A stretch of DNA of 64,000 bases from the NCBI RefSeq assembly GCF_022179085.1, contig NZ_BPQE01000005.1:62001-126000 (forward strand), given 5' to 3'. Shown one piece after another: positions 54,648 through 63,032 of this stretch. Within the stretch, counting starts at the first letter, position 1, and each line of letters begins with the position of its first letter. The notes beneath the pieces are model-generated. The model was not told the origin of the DNA. It made no database searches and worked only from the letters and a program-made list of their open reading frames with translations. This DNA is from Methylobacterium aerolatum. Its GTDB lineage: Bacteria; Pseudomonadota; Alphaproteobacteria; Rhizobiales; Beijerinckiaceae. Position numbers and translations under genes: made by a program.

Positions 54648-55457
54648 ATGACCTCGCCGCGAATTCGCGCCTGGGTTTTCAGCGACCTCCACCAGGAGCA
54701 CAGCCAGAACGCCTGGGACCCTGCCGCGCATGCTCCAGCCGGGGGCTTCGACGTGGCCGTGGTTGCCGGCGATGTCCACATGCCCCTGACCCGATCCCTG
54801 GAATGGCTCGCAGAGCGACTGCCAGGCGTCCCCGCGATCTATACCCCGGGCAACCACGATAGCTGGTGGAATGGTGGTGAAGATCGCTACACGATCTACG
54901 ACCAGATAGAGCGTGGGCGGGAGCGAGCAGCCGCGCTTGGCATTCACCTGCTGCTCGACGACACCGTGGTGATTGACGGCACGAGATTCCTCGGCGGGAC
55001 CCTATGGACGGATTTCCGGTTGGGCTCCTTCGGGCTCACGCATGCATTCCGGACCGCCCAGGGGCGCTACGGAATGATGGACTACCGGCGCATCAGGACG
55101 GGGCCCCGCTCCCGAAACAGGATCGAACCGGGCCAAGTGCTGGCGATGCACCAAGCGACGCGTGCCTTCATTGGAGCGGAACTCGCCCGGCCTTATGCTG
55201 GTCCGACCGTGGTCGTGACCCACCACGCCCCCCACCCGGCCAGCCTGCCGGACCCAAATGCCGACCTGAACTGGTGCTACGCGTCCGATCTTACTGAACT
55301 GATCGTGGAAAATGGGCCGGAGCTATGGATCCATGGTCACGTGCACCAGGCCACGGATTACGTGGTCGGGCGCACCAGGGTGATCTGCAACCCCCGCGGT
55401 CATGCCGATGAGTCCTGCGGCTTTGAGCCAGCCAGAGTTGTCTGCCTCACCCGTTGA
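54648..55457 (+). CDS. Calcineurin-like metallophosphoesterase
   Basis: The 269-aa protein has all five metallophosphoesterase blocks in order: SDLHQEH near residue 12, VAGDVH near 41, PGNHDSWW near 67, THHAPH near 187 and HGHVHQ near 228. It is a cytoplasmic metal-dependent phosphatase or phosphodiesterase, substrate unknown. AGGAGCGGG precedes the ATG. It lies 152 nt upstream of the PLD-like gene on the same strand and opens the plus-strand module of the second accessory block. Confidence 0.88.
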   Translation: MTSPRIRAWVFSDLHQEHSQNAWDPAAHAPAGGFDVAVVAGDVHMPLTRSLEWLAERLPGVPAIYTPGNHDSWWNGGEDRYTIYDQIERGRERAAALGIHLLLDDTVVIDGTRFLGGTLWTDFRLGSFGLTHAFRTAQGRYGMMDYRRIRTGPRSRNRIEPGQVLAMHQATRAFIGAELARPYAGPTVVVTHHAPHPASLPDPNADLNWCYASDLTELIVENGPELWIHGHVHQATDYVVGRTRVICNPRGHADESCGFEPARVVCLTR

Positions 55458-55609
55458 CCATGTCTGTTATTCCGGTCCTGGGCGTGCGTTCTCTGATCCA
55501 AAGACGCGCTGAGGTTGCTTGCTGCCCCAACATTAATCCAGCAAGTTGATCTATGCCTTCCGCACGAGGGCTGCGCCTCCGAATTTCACTGGGCCCCCGA
55601 CCACGCGCG

Positions 55610-58009
55610 ATGATCCCTCTTGTCTCGCCTTACGAGGTGCTATGCGCCGGGAAGTGGCGCGCGGCGCTCTTTACGACCTTCTCTCTCAGCCTCTCGTTCT
55701 TCGAGGCAGTGCCCTTGCACGCGCTGCGCAAGGCGGGCGCGCAGGACATCGGTATCCTCGCCGACGTGGTTGGCTACCGAGCATCCCTGGCCGAGGCCGG
55801 GGTGTCGGATGTCGGGCGCACCTATGACCTCGTTCCGCTCAAGGTCGGGGGCGGATGCTTCCATCCTAAAATCATGCTCCTCGATGGGCCGGACGGACTG
55901 CGTGCGACCGTAGGCTCGGGCAACCTGACCTTTGGCGGGTGGGGCCACAACGTCGAGGTCATGGACCTCCTCGTTCCGGCGCAGGCACCGGACGCTTTCG
56001 CCGACCTGGCCGATTTCCTTGAGTACCTGGCCCTGTATGTCGAGGAAGGGCGCATCGCGGTCCCTGAGCACCCCTTGATCGTGGGAACGATGGCTGAAGC
56101 CTGCCGTAAGGCAGGCCGTGCCGGCGGAGACGGCAGGACCCGGCTTATCCACTCGTTCGATGGGTCCATCGCCACCCAGCTTGCAGCTCACTCGGACGCG
56201 TTGGGGGGTGCCGAGCAGGTCACCATCGTCTCCCCCTTCTTTGGCGGCGTGGAGGCAGTGCAGGCGCTCTCCACCGCCCTGGGCTGCGGCAGGATCCGGG
56301 TCGCAGTGACCGGCAAGGCGCCCGAGTTCTTCGATTTCGCGGCGGCTAGGGCCGTTGGGCTGCGGGCGGAGCCTGTGAGGTCGGACGCCTTTTCCTCAAC
56401 GGCCCTCCTGCATGCCAAGGTCATTGAGGTGACCTGCCGACGTGGTCGCTTGCTCCTGGGGGGCAGCGTGAACGCCACGAGACCGGCCCTCGTCACGTCC
56501 GGCAACGTCGAGGCATCAGTGCTCAGGATAATCGACGACCGGCTCACTTTTGGCTGGTCTCCTACAGATGCCCGGGATCCGAAGGAAGGGATTGGGGGCG
56601 ATCTCGATCCGACTGGTGGCCCCTGCCTGTCTGCGAGGTTTGACGGCGGCGCGATCAAGGGCCGGTTGTTCGAGCGGGCAAGTCCGGCCGGCGAATGGGA
56701 CGCACGGATCATCTCCGGGGCGGTCCACGCATCCCTTGGCCCCGTGTCCATAGGCCTGGATGGCTCGTTTGAGATCAAGCCAGGTCCGGCCCTCTCCATC
56801 CGCAACTTGATACGCTCGACCCAACTGATCGTCGCGCGCGACGCTGAGGAGATCAGGGGCTGGCTCGTTTTCGACCAGATCCTGGGAGCTGTCCGTGAGC
56901 GCGGTCCCGTTGCGGAGGCGATGATCCGCACGCTCGCCGGTGCCGAAGAACCCGACGATCTTGCGGTCATCCTCTCGTTCTTCGTCGTGAACCCTGGCGC
57001 GTTCATGGAGGAGGACGCCGGATCACCGGAGATAGCCGGCACAGGCCAGCGGCCGTCGGATCGCGTGACCGGTACCGTCGACCTTTCGAGCTTGAGGCCC
57101 TCATCCGCCTTCTCGGAAGGCCTCACTCCACTGGGGTCGCTTTCGGGGGCGACCGCCTTCGAACGGCTGTTGGCTTCGATGCGGCGCTACGTTCGGGAAG
57201 CAGCGCCTTCCTCGCGGGTCCTACCGGACGCGAGCGAGATAGATGACGTCGTTCGGAGCGACGCCGGGGGTCCCGGGGCGTTGCCACGCTGGCGCATCGA
57301 TGAGGTCGTCCGGGCGTTGGCGACCTTCGTCCAGGCACTTCCACCAGGCAGTGCCGACTTCAGAAGGCATGCGGTCAGCCTTTTGGATTTTATTCTGTTC
57401 GCGTCGGAGCGTTCAGATGATCCTGAAGACCTCAAAGCCGAGCACCTCCGCCGGTGGGTCGGGATCGCGCGTGGCGCTGGCATGGCCGACGGCGAACCCG
57501 ATGTGCTCGACAAGGCCTTCGTCGCCGTCCTCATCGCGAGTGTGCTGTCGGATCCTTCACAGGGCGGTCGCGTGCATTCGTGGCTTCAGGCTTGGTGCCA
57601 TGGCCCTGTTGGCTCCGGATGGATGGAGGCCGTCATGCCATCGCCCGCAGGCATCAGGGAGCGACGGTTGGACGGGGAAGCGGGGGAGGATGCTTGGCGC
57701 GAGGCCATGCACCGCACGGTCGCAACCCGAACATCTTGGATGGTCGTTCACGAGATCCAGCGAGCTTTGGCCGGTGTCGGGCCGATGCCCGATCTTCCAG
57801 CCGCGCTGAAAGAAGAGGCTCTCATCCTCAATCGAGTGGCGTCCGGTAAGGCGTCCCCACAGCGGGTTATCGCGCTCGCAATCCGTAGCGACCGGCCATC
57901 CTGCAGGTGCGGTCTGAATTTGCCTGTCGTTGGGCGGGAGCGGCTACGCGAGCATCGCGTGTCGCTGACGTGCTGCGGCCTGGTCTTACTCGACCCCGTG
58001 CTGGAGTGA
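55610..58009 (+). CDS. Phospholipase D-like domain protein
   Basis: The ~799-aa protein has two PLD half-motifs. In the first, H85-x-K87 is in CFHPKIMLLDG and the GSGN motif in TVGSGNLTFGGW; in the second, near residue 268, LLHAKVIEV is followed by LLLGGSVNATRPAL. This is the pattern of PLD-superfamily nucleases. The remaining ~450 residues (after about residue 330) have no recognised domain; a cysteine cluster SCRCG and TCCG lies at the end. ATG 55553 is an alternative start. It sits 3 nt before the 546-aa gene, so they are co-translated. Confidence 0.8.
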   Translation: MIPLVSPYEVLCAGKWRAALFTTFSLSLSFFEAVPLHALRKAGAQDIGILADVVGYRASLAEAGVSDVGRTYDLVPLKVGGGCFHPKIMLLDGPDGLRATVGSGNLTFGGWGHNVEVMDLLVPAQAPDAFADLADFLEYLALYVEEGRIAVPEHPLIVGTMAEACRKAGRAGGDGRTRLIHSFDGSIATQLAAHSDALGGAEQVTIVSPFFGGVEAVQALSTALGCGRIRVAVTGKAPEFFDFAAARAVGLRAEPVRSDAFSSTALLHAKVIEVTCRRGRLLLGGSVNATRPALVTSGNVEASVLRIIDDRLTFGWSPTDARDPKEGIGGDLDPTGGPCLSARFDGGAIKGRLFERASPAGEWDARIISGAVHASLGPVSIGLDGSFEIKPGPALSIRNLIRSTQLIVARDAEEIRGWLVFDQILGAVRERGPVAEAMIRTLAGAEEPDDLAVILSFFVVNPGAFMEEDAGSPEIAGTGQRPSDRVTGTVDLSSLRPSSAFSEGLTPLGSLSGATAFERLLASMRRYVREAAPSSRVLPDASEIDDVVRSDAGGPGALPRWRIDEVVRALATFVQALPPGSADFRRHAVSLLDFILFASERSDDPEDLKAEHLRRWVGIARGAGMADGEPDVLDKAFVAVLIASVLSDPSQGGRVHSWLQAWCHGPVGSGWMEAVMPSPAGIRERRLDGEAGEDAWREAMHRTVATRTSWMVVHEIQRALAGVGPMPDLPAALKEEALILNRVASGKASPQRVIALAIRSDRPSCRCGLNLPVVGRERLREHRVSLTCCGLVLLDPVLE

Positions 58010-58012
58010 CGC

Positions 58013-59653
58013 ATGCCCACCATGTCGCTCGCCGAGCTTGACCGGTTGTTCGCGGACGAGCCTCACCTTCATCTCGTCAAGGAAATGCAGCTCGACCCGG
58101 GTGGCGTGGATCCGCTGGGCCTCAGGCAGATCAACCTGAACCTGATGGACGCGGCGTTGCCGGGCATCAACAACGTTACGCGGCACGTCCGGCCCTACGC
58201 CTTCATGGCGTGGGCATGGTGGAAGGTGGCGCAGGCCGCGGAGGCCCGGGGGGCGTCCACCGTCAACGTCGCCGACCTGCAGGACGTCGTCGACCGCCTA
58301 GAGGTGCTGTTCGTCTGGTCCCACTTCCTGGCGGGGGATGGCGAGGGACTACCGGGACGGCTTGTCATCAACGACAAGTTTCCCGGTTCCGGTTCGAAGC
58401 GAGCCTATGACTTCCACGGGGAAGGCTGGAAGAGCCTGAAGGCGGTGCGGCGGACGAGCACCGGCATCATGGCCCCTATCCAATACGGCCCCTCAATCCG
58501 GGCGTTGGGATGGCTGATCCAGACCCAGGAACGTGCCCTGCGCCCGTCAAGCGAAGCGATGACTGCGGTTGCCGCACTCGACCGCGAGATCGGCGGCCTC
58601 GTGCCCGAGGCCATGCTGGTCCCAGGCCCCATTTCGCTGCGTGCCGATCAGGCGGACGCGCTGCATTCCGCATGGCCGGTAAGCAGCCCCAGCGTCACGG
58701 AGCGCGAAGCCTTCAAGACTCTGTTCCACGGCCTGGGCGCGAACGCGCCGATGCACAGCGTCCCATGGCGACGCCGGCAAACCCTGGACCTGATCCTCGC
58801 CGTACTCGCACAAGCGAAGGAAGCCATGGGCGTCGTGGATATCCGGCGCGCGATGGCGTCGGCTCGCAACGATGGCGGCCAGCCTCTGAAGCTGACCGAG
58901 TCGCTGGCGGCAACCCACATGCATTGGGCTTCGCTGCAAGCACGTCAGCTTCAGAGGCTGGCCCTCGAAAGCCTGCTGCGCTGGATCGAGACCCGGATAG
59001 ACGAGGGACGGTCGCTCTCGGAGGAACTTGCTGCCGACGCCGACGAGGCCGCTCGTGAGGTAGAGGACGATGCGGATGTCTCTACGGTCGGCGACTACCT
59101 CGACCGGGCCGCGGCCCGTGCCGGCGAGAAGGGATGGCCGAGCGCCTGCGGTCTGGGCGAGACGGACATTTTCAGGCTGATGGACGACCTGGTCGCGGCG
59201 CAGTCCGAGGTGGGATGCGTGCGGGTCCCTGGACTGGCGCTTCGCGCGCTCGCGTACGCTGATGCGATGGCCGTCGCCCTGTCGGAGGCCGGCGTCGCCG
59301 CTGGCAGACAAGGCCCGCTCGGTGGAGAGCCGGACCGCCTGCCGCTGTCCATCGCCAGCCAACGGCTAAAATCAGCACGTGGCCGAGGCCTCAGAAGTCT
59401 TTGGATCGAGATCATCGAGGCGTGGGTGATCGGTCAGCACGTCCGATGGTCCGTCGCCCGCAACGGAGATGGGACCCAGCGGCTTCGGATCGCGCTCGGC
59501 GACCGAGGTTGGATACGGCTGCGATCAGGGCGCCTGAGCGGACCCTTCGGTCCGACATCAGACAGGCTCTGGACGGCAATGGCCTTGGCTGCGGAGTGCG
59601 GCTTGGTAGACCGTCGCTCGACATCGACGGGAGATGCCTACATCGCCGCTTGA
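58013..59653 (+). CDS. Large uncharacterised protein coupled to the PLD-like protein
   Basis: The 546-aa protein starts 3 nt after the PLD gene stop. I recognise no domain. The N-terminal third contains LMDAALPGINNVTRHVRPYA and MAWAWWKVAQAAEARG, a helical region with conserved aromatic residues; the middle has LSEELAADADEAAREVEDDA, a long acidic helical stretch; the C-terminus (LRIALGDRGWIRLRSGRL) looks like beta-strands. No signal peptide or membrane segment. It is presumably a partner or sensor for the PLD-like effector. Confidence 0.8.
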   Translation: MPTMSLAELDRLFADEPHLHLVKEMQLDPGGVDPLGLRQINLNLMDAALPGINNVTRHVRPYAFMAWAWWKVAQAAEARGASTVNVADLQDVVDRLEVLFVWSHFLAGDGEGLPGRLVINDKFPGSGSKRAYDFHGEGWKSLKAVRRTSTGIMAPIQYGPSIRALGWLIQTQERALRPSSEAMTAVAALDREIGGLVPEAMLVPGPISLRADQADALHSAWPVSSPSVTEREAFKTLFHGLGANAPMHSVPWRRRQTLDLILAVLAQAKEAMGVVDIRRAMASARNDGGQPLKLTESLAATHMHWASLQARQLQRLALESLLRWIETRIDEGRSLSEELAADADEAAREVEDDADVSTVGDYLDRAAARAGEKGWPSACGLGETDIFRLMDDLVAAQSEVGCVRVPGLALRALAYADAMAVALSEAGVAAGRQGPLGGEPDRLPLSIASQRLKSARGRGLRSLWIEIIEAWVIGQHVRWSVARNGDGTQRLRIALGDRGWIRLRSGRLSGPFGPTSDRLWTAMALAAECGLVDRRSTSTGDAYIAA

Positions 59654-59703
59654 CCGCTACGGTGTTGCCACAGGCGAATTCTGCCTGCCGATCTTTATGA
59701 TGT

Positions 59704-60123
59704 TTAGAGTGCGGGCCCGGAGGCGATAGCTTCATTTAGGATGAATGACGGAGCCGTCGCGACGAGGAATGTCTCGACGATATTGTCGGCGGGTATATTG
59801 AAGCCGAGGCTCCGAAGAACATCTGCGTCGGCTTGATGAAGTCGGCCGCCTGTGTTGTGGCTCATTCTGCCGTTAAGGCGAACCGCGACCAATGCATTGT
59901 CACGGTCACGGCGGCCGTAAACGTGCGCGTGGATGTCGTCCGCACCCACGGAGGCGAAATGAGAGTTTCGGTCGATGCGAATGTTTTTCTCGTACCGTCC
60001 ATTGACCCATTTCCCCTCGTGAAGAACCTGGAATCGGTCGTCAGACAAGATCCTTCCAGCAATCGTGATTTGCTCAGGAGCGCTGCCGGTCAGTTCTTGA
60101 AATAGCGTATTTCTATTTGTCAT
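59704..60123 (-). CDS. Uncharacterised 139-aa protein at the end of the ubiquitin-like operon
   Basis: The product has an N-terminal region ITIAGRILSDDRFQVLHEGK, then DIHAHVYGRRDRDNALVAVR, RMSHNTGGRLHQADADVLRS and GFNIPADNIVE. The pattern H-x-H-V-x-G-R, then L-x-G-x-x-S-H and a final G-F-x-I-P suggests a conserved small domain I cannot name. It follows the DUF6527 gene after 126 nt on the same strand and converges with the 546-aa gene (50-nt gap). Its link to the conjugation operon is by position only. Confidence 0.65.
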   Translation of the reverse strand: MTNRNTLFQELTGSAPEQITIAGRILSDDRFQVLHEGKWVNGRYEKNIRIDRNSHFASVGADDIHAHVYGRRDRDNALVAVRLNGRMSHNTGGRLHQADADVLRSLGFNIPADNIVETFLVATAPSFILNEAIASGPAL

Positions 60124-60249
60124 TGTGTTTCTCCATAGTATATTTTTATGGCTCGCTTATTTATGTATTTTATCGATAAGCGAACTGACTTGCTGACTCT
60201 TGTTGCACCTGCGCGAAGTGGGGCGATCTTCGCGCAGGGGTGATTGTCC

Positions 60250-60633
60250 TTATCGATGCTGCCTTGGCACTTTTCTTCTGGGCCGTCCGTCGGCGCACCA
60301 GTCAACGCGGCCGCTCCTGATCCAGAAATGGCAGGCGCAATCGTTCTGCTGATGCACTGAGGGACTGATTGAAGGACGGAGGAGCCAATCCGATTTTACG
60401 GACCACCGCGGACGACGCTTCGGATTGAGGTTCAGCGGGATCATTGCCCCGCACGCGCCGGGGCAGTGGAAGCAAGCCCACTTCTCGACGCCGCCGTCCA
60501 CGACGTGGACCAACTCGCCGGCTTCCACCTCGTCCGATCGCGGGTAGTGCGACACCCGCCGCACGAGCAGGTCGTATCGTAGGAGGCCGAGTGCCTTCAG
60601 GACCTTTGCAAGCTTCCTGTGCATGGCCGTCAT
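60250..60633 (-). CDS. DUF6527 family protein of a ubiquitin-like operon
   Basis: The 127-aa protein has Cys54, Cys57 and Cys61 in WACFHCPGACG, then a PSISPSVHQQNDCACHFWIR segment with Cys99/Cys101 and Cys113 (DWCADG). This fits DUF6527, a family that recurs in bacterial ubiquitin-like operons and has been proposed to process the ubiquitin-like protein; I am not certain of the mechanism. Its ATG overlaps the E1 stop (ATGA, 60630-60633), so it is coupled to the JAB-E1 gene. Confidence 0.78.
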   Translation of the reverse strand: MTAMHRKLAKVLKALGLLRYDLLVRRVSHYPRSDEVEAGELVHVVDGGVEKWACFHCPGACGAMIPLNLNPKRRPRWSVKSDWLLRPSISPSVHQQNDCACHFWIRSGRVDWCADGRPRRKVPRQHR

Positions 60634-62030
60634 CCGAAGCGGTGCAGGAACGGCTCGACGTCCGCAAGGCCCCAGACACCGGGCCCAGCGCAGACCTCGC
60701 ACTCAGGCCGAGGCCGGGCCTTGTTGGCGCGGTCCTCGCAGGTCTCGAACCGCCGCCGCCGTTCGTCCTTCATTCCGCCGGGACCGCGGAAGCCCGTCAG
60801 GGCCTGCAGGAACTCGTTGACGCCCATGCAAGCCGTCTCGGTGGTGAAGGTCACGACGGCCGGTGCAGGGTCGCCTCCTCCCGTGACGTATGCCTCGGCC
60901 TTCCGCCTTTCGTATTCGGCGGGATCCGTCCTGCGCAGCGCCTCCTCCGAGGCGATCCGTGGATCGACAAGGCCGCGGCACAGAAGGCACGTCGTGCCCG
61001 GCGTGAGGACGGTGACGCGGGCGCCCATCTCGTATGGCCGGTCCTCGGCAGCGGGCAGGACTCGCAAGCCCATGTCGATGACTGGGACCCCGTAGAAATA
61101 GGCGAACCGGTTCAGGAACAGCCGACCGTCATGGTCATCGGTGCATCCGAAAAGGAGGTCACAGGAGCGCAGCGCGTCCCGGACACCAGGGTCACCGACC
61201 CAACCCTTGAACCGCGCGACCGCGACACCCAGGCCGGCGGCCTCGATCTCGCGAGACAGCACGTCGACCTTCAGCACGGCCGCCTCGGCATCGGACCGAC
61301 GCGCGCCGTGCACGCGGTTCAGATTCGTGACCTCCACGACATCGTCGTCGACGAGGAGGAGATGCCCTATGCCAAGACGGGCGAGCAGCATGGCCGTCGG
61401 GCTGCCCGTCCCACCGCAGCCGACAATGCCGACCCGGAGCGCCCGGATGGCGGGATTGAACGAGGCACCGAACAACCGTGCCTGCCGGTCGAGACTGTCA
61501 GGAATGCCGCCTGCCTCCTCGCTCGCATGCACCGCGAGGCGCTTGCCTGTCACGAGCACCCGCTCGCATCGCTGGGCGTGGTCGGGCGCCTTCCAGAGAC
61601 GACCAACGACTGAGCCGTCGCCGCCCATCACAATGCTCGCGAATGACCTACAGTCACCGGAACGGTTCGCGACGATCTGGAAGAGATCCCGCTCGTTCCG
61701 ATCATCCTGCTCGGAGAAGAATGCCGTGCTGCCGGGGTGCGTGTGCACGATGGCCGGGATGAGGCCATCGCGCTCGGCCTGCTTAAGGAGCCGGACGAAA
61801 CCACGGGTGGACCATGTGACGTGGACCGGGGAGGCGGAGATGCGGTCCTCCTCAGGCACGGGGAGGACCGCGCGCGTGACGAGCCGCCGGCGAGCCGCGC
61901 CCGTCCACGGATCTGCAGCGATGTCAGCGGTGGCGAGGAGGACGTAGGCGGAAGCTTCGGCCCCGTCTTCGGTGGCGAGCAGCGCACGGAGTTCGGTCTC
62001 GTGCACGTCGAGCATGATCAGGTCCAGCAT
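60630..62030 (-). CDS. JAB peptidase-E1 (ThiF-type) fusion protein
   Basis: The 466-aa protein has an N-terminal JAB/JAMM domain (about residues 1-160) with the exact motif H96-x-H98-P-x6-S106-x2-D109 (HTHPGSTAFFSEQD). The E1-like adenylation domain (about 180-440) has the nucleotide loop GIVGCGGTGSPTAML, DDDVVEVTNLNRV, DLLFGCTDDHDGR, and two CxxC pairs (Cys348/351 and Cys444/447) for zinc. Cys401 (TETACMGVNE) is a candidate catalytic residue. It would deconjugate and activate a ubiquitin-like protein. It starts 1 nt after the UBL-E2 stop. Confidence 0.9.
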   Translation of the reverse strand: MLDLIMLDVHETELRALLATEDGAEASAYVLLATADIAADPWTGAARRRLVTRAVLPVPEEDRISASPVHVTWSTRGFVRLLKQAERDGLIPAIVHTHPGSTAFFSEQDDRNERDLFQIVANRSGDCRSFASIVMGGDGSVVGRLWKAPDHAQRCERVLVTGKRLAVHASEEAGGIPDSLDRQARLFGASFNPAIRALRVGIVGCGGTGSPTAMLLARLGIGHLLLVDDDVVEVTNLNRVHGARRSDAEAAVLKVDVLSREIEAAGLGVAVARFKGWVGDPGVRDALRSCDLLFGCTDDHDGRLFLNRFAYFYGVPVIDMGLRVLPAAEDRPYEMGARVTVLTPGTTCLLCRGLVDPRIASEEALRRTDPAEYERRKAEAYVTGGGDPAPAVVTFTTETACMGVNEFLQALTGFRGPGGMKDERRRRFETCEDRANKARPRPECEVCAGPGVWGLADVEPFLHRFG

Positions 62031-62031
62031 G

Positions 62032-62901
62032 TCAGGCAGCCTCGGCGAGGGCGCGCTCGACACGCTTGACCATGGTATGCAGCCCATCGATGCCGGGCCG
62101 CCATTCGCTGTTGTGGCGCGACCAGCGCTGCCAAGTGCGCCCCTGGAATGCGAGCCGGGCCTGGGTAGCCCGAGGCTCCGCGCCGGTGGTCGCGATCGTG
62201 AGGCAGGGGATGCAGTAGAACATGTCCGGCGCGCAGTCCGGATAGCCGGGCGGCAGGAGGATCAGCACGTCGGCAGACGGGACGTTGAACCTCCCGGGTG
62301 GGAGGAGGAAGTCGTGGAGGATAACACCACGGTGCCCCCCTTCGTCGACGACGGTGTGGTCGAGGCCGCGCGCCTCAAGATAGGTCGCGTCGCGCGGGGG
62401 GAGGGCCGAAAGGCCCTCCGTGGTCTGCGCGACGGCGGTGAAGAAGCGCTCGACGCCGGGCTTCGTCAGGTCGACCAGGTCGGTGTTGCGGACGAGGACG
62501 TCGTCGGCGCCACGGATCTCCTGATAGACATCGTGCCGAGCCGGATCGACGCCTGCGAGGCGCTTCAGGACGAGGCCGCTCACGACCGGCTTCGGCCACT
62601 CCATGTCCTTGCCGTCGATGAGGAAGCGGAAGGAACGGTCCGTGCGCACGACGATCACGCGCTCGACACCACGCTCACGCAGATCGAACAGCTCGTCGAG
62701 GCGGAGGTCCTCCAGCGTGCCGTCGGGCATGAAGGCCGAGGCGACGTAGTCCTCGACAGGGTGGGCTCCGGCCGCCTTGATCAGCTGGCGCCCCGTGGGC
62801 ACGGGGTCGTCGATCTCGACGGTGCGGAAATTCAGGTTCTCGTCGCCGATCTCGACCTTGTAACGGGCGGGGCGGCCGTGGTGGGGGGCAGTGTCAGACA
62901 T
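62032..62901 (-). CDS. Tandem ubiquitin-like (multiubiquitin)-E2 fusion protein
   Basis: The 289-aa protein has two ubiquitin-like beta-grasp domains of the Multi_ubiq type (about residues 13-88 and 89-157; KVEIGDENLNFRTVEIDD and FRFLIDGKDMEWPKPVVSG) followed by a Prok-E2_E-type E2 domain (about 165-289) with ILLPPGYPDCAPDMFYC, FQGRTWQRWSRHNSEWRPG and DGLHTMVKRVERAL. Candidate E2 cysteines are Cys223, Cys230 and Cys233. The fusion puts the conjugated module and its E2 on one chain. It is the first gene of the UBL-E2/JAB-E1/DUF6527 operon. Confidence 0.88.
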   Translation of the reverse strand: MSDTAPHHGRPARYKVEIGDENLNFRTVEIDDPVPTGRQLIKAAGAHPVEDYVASAFMPDGTLEDLRLDELFDLRERGVERVIVVRTDRSFRFLIDGKDMEWPKPVVSGLVLKRLAGVDPARHDVYQEIRGADDVLVRNTDLVDLTKPGVERFFTAVAQTTEGLSALPPRDATYLEARGLDHTVVDEGGHRGVILHDFLLPPGRFNVPSADVLILLPPGYPDCAPDMFYCIPCLTIATTGAEPRATQARLAFQGRTWQRWSRHNSEWRPGIDGLHTMVKRVERALAEAA

Positions 62902-63032
62902 GTTTCAGCTCGCGTTCCGGGACGGGCCTGGATCGGCCCTCCTCTGATCCGGTAGCGAAGCTCGACCGTCTCAACCGGAAGTCGGCCGCGAACTTTTTTT
63001 GCGCGCTCAGCGCGAGGCCGACCGAAGAACGG

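Noticed and set aside
59704-60123. Naming the 139-aa protein as a toxin or immunity protein
   Set aside because: Its motif pattern suggested polymorphic-toxin-associated domains, but nothing specific supports it; left as uncharacterised.
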